From Lunularia cruciata (taxonomy: Eukaryota > Streptophyta > Marchantiopsida > Lunulariales > Lunulariaceae): a stretch of 64,000 nt of DNA. The DNA is taken from contig OX419762.1 of assembly GCA_948567375.1 (NCBI GenBank), positions 27,978,608 through 28,042,607 of the forward strand, written 5' to 3'. The position numbers were made by a program, and so were the translations under genes. The notes under the pieces were generated by a model. It had not been told where the DNA came from and made no database searches. It saw only the letters and a program-made list of their open reading frames with translations. Below, one piece after another: positions 36,091-45,550 of the stretch. How positions within the stretch are numbered: the first letter of the stretch is position 1; each line of letters starts with the position of its first letter.

Positions 36091-36099
36091 TTATTATTT
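36091..36099. other. Right 9-bp target-site duplication of the Mutator-like element
   Basis: TTATTATTT, identical to 31847-31855, directly adjoins the right inverted end (..GAAATTGTTC). Confidence 0.75.
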
Positions 36100-36142
36100 A
36101 GTGCTTTTGTGGGAGCCACGGATTTGGTACACAAAATGAAAA

Positions 36143-36297
36143 TATACTAATTACACCAACGAAGCACCTTGCGTATCTAATGTCTAGCATCTACTAGATT
36201 TCCAAGTATGGCTGGTTTCATATACTAGTTACACCATTTAACCATCTTCCATATCTAATGTCTAGCATCTACAAGATTTCCGAGTGTGGCTAGTTTT
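36143..36297. repeat. Tandem duplication of about 77 bp beside the MULE
   Basis: TATACTAATTACACC.. (36143-36220) and TATACTAGTTACACC.. (36221-36297) share ATATCTAATGTCTAGCATCT and GATTTCC. They diverge at scattered C/T and G/A sites. They lie between the MULE and the repeat block that adjoins the chimeric gene. Confidence 0.85.
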
Positions 36298-36299
36298 CG

Positions 36300-36862
36300 A
36301 AGAAAAGATATGATCAGAGATTGCGGATATTTTCTGCGCGCTAAAGTTAGGATTGCTAACTTAGACCTAAGTCAATAGATTCTCTAGTGATGAACGGCCA
36401 AAGGAATTATGCCCCAACACGAGACCGAGATCCCGGGTGATAGATACTGGTAACTGGTGAAGAAAGGGAATTACCGGAGTCTCTTTCCTACTTGGACCGT
36501 CTGCCAAACTCTGCTATATATGCTCCTTCCAATCGTCGTCACGAGCTTCCGACTTGCGGGTAGTATATCCCCGGTCGGAGTGAAAGAGTGGTTACCAGAT
36601 GACTTCCTCGGCGGCATGGATATGGTACAGTTTACTTCATGGGGTTCGCGTGAAGCCGTTCCCTAGACTGTAGCATAGGGCCCGGTCGAGTAGTTCACAC
36701 ATTGCCACGGCGGAGATCTTGAGCTCTCCCTGTACCCGCCGGTCGAACTCAACGGTTCCCTTATCGCGACATCGGACCCAATCTGCCGACGTTGGTGTGC
36801 CGTCGCAGATTCAGAAGCTCGTCCAGATATTTACTAAACCGGACTTCCAAACCTGGTAAAAT
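36300..36862 (-). repeat. CpG-retaining repeat block adjoining the chimeric gene
   Basis: Read on the minus strand from TACCAGGTTTGGAAG (36862) to about 36300, this block matches a plus-strand copy split between 45352-45550 and 49725-50090. It shares GGTTTAGTAAATATCT, GAGGAAGTCATCTGGTA and GACTTAGGTCTAAGTTAGCAAT. It contains no recognised protein family, and short frames such as KKGNYRSLFPTWTVCQ recur in both copies. The left copy is GC-rich with many CG pairs. Its junction with MED15-derived sequence at 36862 marks where the MED15 similarity ends. Confidence 0.7.
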
Positions 36863-38698
36863 TTTGCTGCAAAGCAGGAAGTCCAGACTGCTGTAAAGTT
36901 GATCCCAAGTTTCCTCCGGAACTATTTGGTTGAAGAGAGCTTGTAGTCGACTGCACATTTCTTGGCACTGCCATTTGTTGCACGTGCTTGTTATCCTGGT
37001 GTTGAATCTAGGACAAAAGTTGTTGGGATAGAAGTTGTTGTGCTGGTTGTGGGGGCTGGTTGCCTGCGGCGCTTGAAAGTTTCCATTATAATCACAACTT
37101 GTTTCTCAAAAGCTTCAACTTTGTCTTGATCCAACTCCCGGGGAACTCTTTCCTTCGGAACAGTGAGATAAGGAATCATGCGATGCAAGACGTCCTTATA
37201 ATGCTTGAGTTTCTGGAGGTTCTCGGGAGGCATTGGCTGAAAATCGGAGAAAACAACTGAAACGGTTAAGCGTCTCAGTTATGAAGCGTGAATTACTTAA
37301 CAATTACAAACAGTAATTTACAGCAGAAGATAATTAAAACTGTTCTTAATTGTCATTTGAAAATTCGACCTGATCGTACATGTCATAGTAACCCTGGCAG
37401 TCCTCACAGATAAGAAATGGTAGACTGGGCCTTGAGAAGTCCTTGAAGATACACAACCGGCGCAATCAAACACACTGAGGACTAAATTGCAGACTACGAT
37501 CAAGATCTAGAACAATAGCGAAACTCACCATGGTACTTCTTGTAGTTAACATGCCATACAAGTCCTTCATATCCTGAAGATACTTGTCCTTAAGAACTTG
37601 CAACTGCACAAGCAGACACTTCTAGTTAGTACGAGTACACACCCCGAGGAAAACTTAACAAATACAAGCACTAAGACGTTCCTCTAAACTTGCCTTAGGC
37701 CAAACAATGTCGCGGTGATCCAAGACAGAAGCTCCCGCTGAATGACCAGATGAATCAACCGACGCTGTTGCATCAAGAAATCAAGTCCATATCTTTAATG
37801 TCCAATTAAAGCAACCGGTCCCCGAAACATCCACAGAAGCAAACATATCATTCTAAGTAATTCATTCATCCCAAGAACCCCAATGTTCCCCACTCTACAA
37901 CTTAAGCATAAACTGTAGTACCAGTAGAAATCTCAGGGAACACACGTTGCTGTAGGTCGTACATGGTAGGCTGACTCAATCCTCCTGTAAGATAAGAAAG
38001 AGACCGTCAATCCTCCAACAATAGATAGGTGAACTGTAAGTCATGAGGAACATCACACATGTAGAAGTTAAAGTTTCAATACTGGGTCTCCTCACCTGGA
38101 TTCTGTAGTCTCTGCTGCTGGGCTTGCTGGTTTGCAACTTGTTGCTGCTGAAGCTGCTGTGCTTGTTGAGAAGCGTTCGCTTGTTGAGCGAGGGATGATT
38201 GATGCGATTGAGACTGGATTGCAGATGCCTGCTGCTGCTGAAATCAAGAAATCCCAACAAGAATCAGAGCTGTACTGAGTGCGAAACCAGTCCCTGCTTG
38301 ATTCTTTGGATGACTAAGACCAGATAAATGGTGAAGCATCGAAGCTTGATTAAACACCTGCTGTTGTTGTTGCGCCTGTTGTTGGGCCTGCTGCTGTTGC
38401 TGAAGGTGTTGCTGCTGCTTCACTTGCAGCATCTGCAACAGCGGCAGTTGCTGTCGTTGCAAACTTGCGGGCACATTGGCCGCCTGAGATATCAATTGAT
38501 TCGTCGGCTGCTGCTGTTGCAAGGAGGGCATCTACATAGGCACAAAATAATGTCCAGACTTGATTAGTACCATATCCAAAAGGAACTATGTGGGGATATT
38601 ATGATACACTAATGGGTTCTTCCGAGTGTCCCAGCTCGTACAAGCAATACCCGCTGCTGCTGTTGTTGTTGTTGCTGCTGCTTCTGCTGCTGAAGTGA
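36862..38698 (-). other. MED15-derived block with downstream frameshifted tail
   Basis: MED15 is the activator-binding tail subunit of Mediator. This block gives Gln-rich exons (38.7-38.1 kb), a short linker and the helical KLKHYKDVLHRM region that plant MED15 proteins share. The reading frame used by the last exon ends at TAA 36993-36991. In another frame the sequence after about 37050 keeps MED15-like, Gln/Ser-rich text (QQMAVPRNVQSTTSSLQPN, then TLQQSGLPALQQNF) down to 36862. A frameshift near 37070 and a TAG near 37010 therefore truncated an originally longer protein. Plant MED15 is usually over 1000 residues. Confidence 0.7.
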
Positions 38699-40179
38699 CT
38701 GTTGCGTATCAAGTGACACGATCACTTGATTGCCGAGCCCTTCCAGTGGAAGCTCTGTCCGCCAGCACTCTCGTTTAGCTTTCATGCTCGATTGCAACTT
38801 ATCAATGACCCGATCAACAGACATAGAGTTGTAAAGATTTTGACAAATATCACATCAGTTATAATCTCTTACAGCGTGTCTAAGACTTTGAGCACGCAAT
38901 ACCTGACGCCTAATAAGTCTTTTCTAATAGCAGAAGCGCGAAAGATATAAAATCTACTATATCCCACACCTTCACAACTCCCCGGAAGGAGAATATAGCT
39001 CTACGAATTCACATGCAAAAATCATCACGATAACTCAACCACGACGATAATAAAAATTTCTGTCATCATTTCCTTACATAACAATCTACTCGTTAGCTTA
39101 AATTGCATTCAATACATGCTCTATGGTGAGTGTCTAATTAATAGAGAACAATTTCCCAACCACTAAGCCAAACTCCCGGTCACGGTCTCCTTACCGAGTT
39201 GCACTCTTACCAGGGAATAAAAACTCTAATTCATTGCGAATTTGGATGGCAAGTCAGTCAACGCGTAAAATAGAATGTCTCACCTTGTTCTGTTCCTTAT
39301 GGATATAGGCATTTGCCCCTGGAATCAATCTGCCGTCATGTATAGGAGTAAAACCAATTAGCTCAAGCTAGAAATATGACGGGGAAAGCAGCGGGGAGAA
39401 AATCAAATCCAAAGAAATTGATACAAATTTAAATAGAGTGCAAGGTTCAAGAGGTTCAGTACTTCAGAACGGCGAACGCTAGTGCCGTCAGAGTAATTTT
39501 CAGCCCTGCAAAACAACGACTCAAAGATTATCAGACAAGGCTTCAGAAACACGATACACAACTGGACGACGGGTACCTCCTGCACACTGGGCCTTTCGTA
39601 GTCCAAAGGTACTTCAAAAGAAACATCAACTACGGAGTTCTGAAAATCTATCACTCTCAGTTGCTTACTGTAATCGACCGCACCGCTTATAACAGTTCTC
39701 AAGTAAACACAATATTCTGATTAAGCACAAGTAATCTGAATACGGTGTAGATTTTATTATCTTGACGAGTCCAACACCAGGAAAGCTCCAAACATATAAA
39801 CACGCGTGCACTACCCACACATTTAAGATATTCCCAAAAGAAAAATTGTACTGAGGCTGGAATTAAAAATTGCGCAAATCCTAGCCTACATTCCATCAAC
39901 TTACGCTACAATCAGCGCAGCACTGGAGAGGAAATAAACCTGTAAAAAATTGCCTTCCCACGAACCTTGTTCAGCCAGCGTTTTATGGGCCGACAACAGA
40001 AGCCATCCCGCATGTTTCAACACAATCCAGCACAAGATGGTAGCGATAACAACGACAATTGGCTCAAACCGCGAGAGACTCTCATTCGTGCTGAGTCGCA
40101 ATTCCTCCACCTTCTCCACTAACATCATCAGCGCAGGCTGCGAGGCCAACCATTTCTGCATTACGTCCTCCATTGGCAT
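36991..40179 (-). CDS. Chimeric gene: N-terminus of sphingosine-1-phosphate lyase joined to part of MED15, 10 exons
   Basis: Exons on the minus strand: 40179-39966, 39505-39463, 39329-39284, 38809-38651, 38531-38358, 38237-38096, 37984-37946, 37764-37694, 37603-37529, 37236-36991. Phases agree throughout and give 402 residues. Residues 1-138 match the lyase's N-terminal part: SRFEPIVVVIATILCWIVLK (membrane anchor), LIPGANAYIHKEQNK, then KRECWRTELPLEGLGNQVI. The pyridoxal-phosphate catalytic domain is absent. From about 139 the protein is Gln-rich and then gives a MED15-like segment: DIVWPKLQVLKDKYLQDMKD, ENLQKLKHYKDVLHRMIPYL and VEAFEKQVV. The MED15 KIX domain is missing. The exon 4 acceptor reads GG instead of AG, though an in-frame AG lies 12 bases further in. 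The exon 8 donor is GC. It could be a working fusion or a recent pseudogene. Confidence 0.6.
38360..38700 (-). repeat. CAG/CAA trinucleotide-rich coding tracts
   Basis: Exons 4 to 6 of the chimeric gene carry interrupted CAG/CAA runs encoding Gln, the longest being nine consecutive Gln after a Lys near 38655-38690. On the opposite strand the same runs produce Leu-rich open frames, which are shadows. Such tracts are typical of MED15 but are also prone to length change. Confidence 0.85.
38699..40179 (-). other. Sphingosine-1-phosphate lyase-derived 5' block
   Basis: Four exons encode the luminal/transmembrane head of the endoplasmic-reticulum enzyme that cleaves sphingosine-1-phosphate. The match is best at FEPIVVVIA, LKITLTALAFAVLK-LIPG (joined across an intron), AYIHKEQNK and WRTELPLEGLGNQVI. 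It stops at about VSLDTQQ, some 10 residues before the family's conserved WQGKxSGTVY. No lyase catalytic exon is seen anywhere in the window. An upstream GC-rich zone at 40.2-40.65 kb looks like the donor gene's promoter and 5' leader. Confidence 0.8.
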
Positions 40180-40209
40180 CGATATCTCCTCACTTTCACG
40201 AGCCAAATC

Positions 40210-41189
40210 GCTCGCTCGTGAAGCGTGAAATCAATTATATTGCAATTAAGAACGTCCTTCGTTCGTCCTTGCAGGCAGTTGCACCTTGGCGCCGCAGAAC
40301 GGATAACAGCAGACGTCGTCGTCGGGCAAGACTTTGATTGCAGCAGCAGTGCACGGGCCCCGTGCACTGCTGCGATCGGTGCTGTTTGTAGCGAGGGTCT
40401 CAAGGCCAGGTTGCAAATTGCACGTCAATTCCTTCTGTACCCTTCGTTCCCGTCGTTGTCCACCTTTCCCCTTGTCGCACGTTTTTCATCGTCGTCGCGA
40501 GGTTTACATTTGTAGAGGTTTACCTACCTCCCTTCTTAAGTATCCGGACCGCCCAATCGTCACTGGCCAGTAGAATTTAAACCGGAACCTGTTGACAGGG
40601 TACCGGTCACGGAGCTTTGCATTGGGCGAATTTAAAGGGAGAATTTTCTCATGGGACCCGGACCACGGTGCGGTCAAAAAGGCATTCACAAATATGAACA
40701 ATTCCTACAACTTTTGTAGGTGTCCGGGATTGAGTTTATGGGCTGGGTTGTACATTTTGGAATGCTTTTGAATTTCAATGTTGGATTGATGTAACGAAGG
40801 CTCATGGGTTGGTTAGTTGACATAATTATGAGATGATTAATTAACTGAAGAGTACTAAGTAATAAATAATAAATATAATATAATATAATAATTAATAAAT
40901 TTAAATCATCCCTCGTCACAAAGAAAACTTTAGTCCCACGTTAACCAAGTTCGTTTCAAAATTGGAGCCATTGCTGCCTCTTAGAAGTAAATAAAATTTC
41001 CATGGATGTGGAGTAAGGATGTGGATGAGTTTTTATGGGTTTTGGTGTTTCTTAAAATTCTAGATTCCCTCCTTTCATACACAAATGCAAAGATTGAACA
41101 ATTTGTGCAGGCATGAACATTGTAATTATGAAAAATTTGCAAACATTGCCATTGGAAAATTAGAACCATCCTAGCACCTAGAGCAGATT
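40210..41189. other. Promoter-side region of the chimeric gene and AT-rich transition
   Basis: 40210-40660 is GC-rich, with inverted GC motifs around 40346-40376 (CAGCAGTGCACGGGCCCCGTGCACTGCTG, a 14-bp palindrome arm on each side of one base). Beyond 40.7 kb the sequence becomes AT-rich, with TAATA repeats at 40861-40905. No gene is recognised on the plus strand. Confidence 0.6.
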
Positions 41190-41402
41190 TTGAAGAAATC
41201 TCATGGGATTTGGTGTTTGCAAAATTGATGTTGGTGAAACGGAGTTCGCAAAATCAGACTCTACATGTCAACTTCCTCTTCTAGTTTTGTGCTATCTTGA
41301 AGAAATCTCATGGGCTTTGGTGTTTGTAAAATTGGTGTTGGTGAAGTGGAGTTCATAAAATCAGACTCTACATGTCAACTTCCCCTTCTGGTTTTGGGCT
41401 AT
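41190..41402. repeat. Tandem duplication of 107 bp
   Basis: TTGAAGAAATCTCATGGG.. occurs at 41190-41296 and again at 41297-41402, ending in TTTTGTGCTAT and TTTTGGGCTAT. About nine in ten positions agree. The second unit carries the start of the open frame at 41310. Confidence 0.9.
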
Positions 41403-41876
41403 CTGGATGGTATTTCTCCTTCTTCTATTTCCATTTCCCAATTGGATTTAGGTTCTTCTCCTTGTGCTCTCACTTCTAAATCAGTTTCCATTCCCATTCC
41501 CATTCCTTGTCTAGACATGAAATTCCAAGAGGTGTTGCAAATGGTGTATGCAGTGCCTTCCAAGCCCATGCTTTCTCTTCTTATGAGTGATGACATGTTA
41601 AGAAACCCAATTCCACAATTTACTTCTCTTCCATTGAACACAATGAAAATTGATGGGAATGATGATAGGTTGAAAATCTTTGGTCATCGGACTCATCACT
41701 ATACAATTTTTGGATTATCTGTTCTAGAAAACTTCCAAAATGTATTATATTCTTCTATACTGACAACGATAGATGAAGTAGATGACTTACATATCTCAAA
41801 CTCTCTTTTTCTTTTATTTTTTGGTGGATATATGGCTCTTATCTCAACCCTTGCTTTGCATATTTTAAGAAAGTGA
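41310..41876 (+). CDS. Open frame of 188 codons, unrecognised
   Basis: The frame begins inside the second copy of a tandem repeat. The first copy would read nearly the same protein start (MGFGVCKI.. against LGFGVCKI..). The product is Ser/Leu/Ile-rich with a hydrophobic C-terminus (SLFLLFFGGYMALISTLALH), a possible membrane segment. Ser/Pro/Ile repeats (SVSIPIPIP) are seen around residue 70. I recognise no family. It sits in transposon-rich, AT-rich DNA and may be a chance frame or a transposon-borne fragment. Confidence 0.25.
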   Translation: MGFGVCKIGVGEVEFIKSDSTCQLPLLVLGYLDGISPSSISISQLDLGSSPCALTSKSVSIPIPIPCLDMKFQEVLQMVYAVPSKPMLSLLMSDDMLRNPIPQFTSLPLNTMKIDGNDDRLKIFGHRTHHYTIFGLSVLENFQNVLYSSILTTIDEVDDLHISNSLFLLFFGGYMALISTLALHILRK

Positions 41877-42039
41877 AGGCAAAAGAAGAGAGATCTAGAT
41901 GAGATCTACAGTACAAACATTATTTCACCGCCCATGCTAAGCAAGGTGTTTACAAATTTCTTGTTGTATAACTACTGCACAACATATTTCAAAAGAGTAC
42001 TAAAACCTTTTGAACTCTCATTGACTTTCAAAAAAAATT

Positions 42040-42500
42040 CCTCAAGAGCACTAAAACCAATCTAACTATGATGGGCTTAAAAAATTCCTCAATTATACCC
42101 TATATTCTCTTTGTTTTGAAAACCCCTTGATCAAGTCACTCCATCTATCTCTTCTATTTTCAAATATTTCCTTGATTAGACCCCTATGTACTTACTATCT
42201 TTTTTATGAAAGTACATTGTTTTCAAAAATACCTTGATCAGCCTCTTACATACCTTCTATTTCTAGAAAATACCTTGATCAAGCCCTCTAGTAAGCTCTT
42301 GCATTCATCTTTTTGGGAAGTTTATTTTTGTAATACCTTGATCAGCCCTTTATTTACACTCTATTTTCAAGAATTATCTTGATTCGTCCCTTGTGTATCT
42401 TCTATTTGTCAAAAATATTGTGATCAATTTCATGCTAAACTTCTATTTTTTGGGAAATACCTTGATTGGACTCTTGCATACTTTTAGTTTTGGAATTTAC
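42040..42500. repeat. Degenerate tandem array with about 55-60 bp period
   Basis: Seven or eight units share the core AATACCTTGATCA(A)GCCC followed by a T-rich CTTCTATTTT stretch, for example at 42228, 42270, 42339, 42375 and 42455. Divergence is high and units vary in length. No coding sense. It looks like an old minisatellite within a transposon. Confidence 0.75.
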
Positions 42501-42604
42501 CTTGACCTTGCATAAGCTTTATAGTCACTTCAAAGAGTCTACACACTCAAAATTGAAAACATATCCCCAACTCTACATAAATCTTGCATATTTCAAACAC
42601 ACAA

Positions 42605-42770
42605 ACTTGCACAAAATCTTAGATATCCTCTACATTATGCACCTGAATAACATTACACCTAACGTGTCTAACAAGGCATGCCATGTACAAAATCTTGCAT
42701 ATACTCTACAATGTGCACCTAAATAGCATTGCACATAGAGTGTCTAAGGAGGCATGCCATCCATGAACTA
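42605..42770. repeat. Degenerate tandem duplication of about 85 bp
   Basis: CACAAAATCTTAGATATCCTCTACATTATG.. and ACAAAATCTTGCATATACTCTACAATGTG.. are successive copies. Each continues GCACCTxAATAxCATT and ends in AGGCATGCCAT. Confidence 0.8.
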
Positions 42771-42799
42771 TTTAGGAAGAAAAAATGTTAACGCTATTG

Positions 42800-43570
42800 T
42801 CATTATCAAAAATAAAGGACCCTCTAGGTTGTTGGTTGAATTCCAAACATCTCTCCAAGGCACTCCTGCTTAGGTGATCTCTCTCTTGATGCTCATCAAT
42901 GTAGCCATCTTGCACCTCACCCTAAATTAAGTCAACTTCTTGCAATTCCCATGCATTGGATCTACTTATCAAAAAGTTATGTAGAATAATGCTAGTGCTT
43001 ATCTATTTCATGAGATAAACATTTCTAGACTTCTTGTTCAATTGCACTCTCTACTCTTTTACCAAATACCACCTAGCCTTGAGAACTCCTATGAAATGTT
43101 CATTCACTATTTGGATGCATGCAACACATTTGTTGAAGTTGTGTTTGTTGGGAGTGCATGCAATTTGAAGGACCACACCAAATGGAACATAGGAATGTAT
43201 CTTGAATTCCCAAGCAAGTATTGGTTGTTGTTAAAGTATTTTTCTAGCTCCTCTTTGATTCAAATCTAACCATACAAATAAACATTCAACCATGCAAGAT
43301 AATAAGAAAAAACTCCATCTCACATAAACATCTTATGTGATAAGGTAAAAGGTTTTTGTGAAGGATATAGAGAAGCAATTACTTCTCATAAATGAATGAT
43401 GCTTCTTTGATCATCACAAATAATGTATTCATTAATTGAGTAGAATATCTCTTACTAAAATAAGTTTTACCATAATTTTGATGTCTTTTTGATAAATAGG
43501 ATAGAGTTCTATCAACTAGCCTTACACACCCATGAAAACACTTATATGCAAACTTATGCAAAATTTTATC
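42800..43570 (-). pseudogene. PIF/Harbinger-type transposase remnant
   Basis: On the minus strand the sequence reads GCVRLVDRTLSYLSKRHQNY and FSKRYSTQLMN (43561-43420), matching the GCVGAIDGTHI and YFSRKGxYS segments of PIF/Harbinger DDE transposases. The first catalytic Asp is kept in LVDRT. Further on come YLLGNSRYIP, IGVLKARWYLVKE and IILHNF (43200-42970), the family's GDSxYPL, FGxLKxRWR and ACxxLHNF motifs. Stops and frameshifts are numerous. No terminal inverted repeats could be identified. Confidence 0.7.
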
Positions 43571-43579
43571 TTCTCCTCT

Positions 43580-45330
43580 TTATTAGGCCACTGCACATCT
43601 TTTCACATGTTGCATAAAATAGCTTCAATCACCCTTTGTGTAAATAAGGTGGTGGAACTAGCACTCAAACCCAATATACTAATCACTCTCATGATGGAAG
43701 TTCCATTCTTGGAGTGTCCAAAAAAATCTAATGCTACATCAACTTGAATCCACATTAGAGTTTGGAATTTTCCAATGGCTTCTTGTGCAAAAATGGTATA
43801 ATCCTTGATGATCCTTTATTCTACTAAGGTATAGAAAGAGTCTATGTCATCCTCACCAATTGTTTGAACACATGCCGTTCATGGTTATGAAAATACTTGC
43901 ACACAAATTTAGTTGTTTGGGTGTGCTAAATCTTTCTAGAATAGATCTTTGACTATGTGAAAAATCCACCACTTTAAGCATATCTCTCTAATCTCTAATT
44001 CACTTTTTTCAGTTGAGTCATCATTGTCATTCCATTCATCCATGCTCAAGTCAAGGGTCCATTCAGGCAACTTAGAACTTAACTCATTTGACTCATACAC
44101 ATCAAAACTAAAATCATTTGAATTTGAATTTGATCAATGCCAACCTTGCATTATGATGCATACATCTCTCTATTTCTTCACTAGTCTCTTATGGATACCA
44201 ATCTTAGGAATGATGTTTATGGAGGTGATGATGCTAAAAATGAATGAAATGAAAATTACATTTGCTTTCCTATCCTCCTTCTTCCAGTCTACAATCCTCT
44301 TATACTTGATTCATTTAGTGCCATAGAGGTGAGTAGGTATATGCTCTCTATTTGATATTGTTGATGTTTTCCATGGAGCATGGAGCAAAGAGCAACCTTC
44401 GAACACTAATCAACAAGGAGTAGCAATGTGATCCATCTGATATTGCTTATTGTTTCTCTGGAGCGAGAAGCAACATTTTACATTAATCAACAAGGGGTAG
44501 CTATCATTAATCATGGAGCAAGAAAAAATATTCAAACAACAATCAACAAGGAATAACATTCACTAATCATGGAGCAAGATTCAACATTGAGCACTATTCA
44601 AGAGCAGGAATCACAAAAAATTATCCCCTTTGATGAGGTATAACAATGCTTGATCTCATTTCAAACTCAAGTGTTGAATCACATCACATTAGAAATTTCA
44701 AATTTAGGAGCATTGATTACCTTTAATTACAACTTACATACCACATGTAAATCCCAACTTACCATAAAATATAATAGGTCACCTTTTTCATGACCCATAG
44801 GATTTCCTATGGGTTATGGTCCAAAGATTGTAAAACTTTTGGCATACCCCTGCCACACCAACGATACAAATTTTCCCTATTGACCATGAAAGGCTTCTTA
44901 TTGATTACATGATTGCCTAAACCCTTTGTTTGAATCTCCTTATTAGGATAGGTTTCAAATAAGGCTTTACATGTACTTGTAAAATTCTCATAAATATTTA
45001 TATAAGAAGTCTTAAAATTTTGACATGATATATAGGACTTATGAGCAATATGCATATCTTCATAAAAAAATTTGAGGTTATGGACAACCCGTGGAATCCA
45101 TAGGCAAGAAATTGGCCAAAATTTTACAGATTTTCTATCACCTATCATTCCTTTACAAGTACACTTATTGAAACTCCACCTCTCTTATGGGTTTCAATTG
45201 CAAATATTTGATTGATTCTAATCAATACTCAATATTTTGCAATTGAAACACTCTTTGTGTTTGACCAAAGGTATAATATGCTATTTGATGGTAGAATTTA
45301 TTACTCTTGAGATGAATCTTCAAGTCAAAT
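43580..45330. other. AT-rich repeat debris, no gene
   Basis: 44345-44600 holds three or four degenerate units with the core CATGGAGCAAGA..AATCAACAAGGxxTAxCA. The remainder is AT-rich with short unassignable frames. It may include more of the PIF/Harbinger element, whose ends I could not place. Confidence 0.5.
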
Positions 45331-45351
45331 GAGATTTTTACCAACATTGTG

Positions 45352-45550
45352 GCAAATTTCTTATATTCTACCAGGTTTGGAAGCCTGGTTTAGTAAATAT
45401 CTAAAAGAGCTCTTGAAATTACAATGGCACATCAACATCAACAATTGGGTACCAAATATCACAATAAGGGAAGCATTGAGTTCCCTTGGAAGGTACCAAG
45501 AGAGATCAACATCTTTATTATGGTAATAAGAGGTTTTACTTGGGTGTTTA
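45352..45550 (+). repeat. First part of a decayed second copy of the 36.3-36.86 kb repeat block
   Basis: TACCAGGTTTGGAAGCCTGGTTTAGTAAATATCT.. matches the minus strand at 36862-36690. Nearly every CG in the 36 kb copy appears here as CA or TG. The match fades near 45550 and resumes at about 49725, so about 4.2 kb has been inserted. Confidence 0.75.

Noticed and set aside
38328-38567. Leu-rich open frame opposite the Gln-rich exons
   Set aside because: It is the antisense reading of CAG/CAA tracts. The minus strand has introns, phase continuity and MED15 similarity.
31856-40179. Pack-MULE explanation: the Mutator-like element captured the lyase and MED15 fragments
   Set aside because: The inverted ends and 9-bp target duplication close the element at 36090, so the gene fragments lie outside it. 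A different, older event would be needed.
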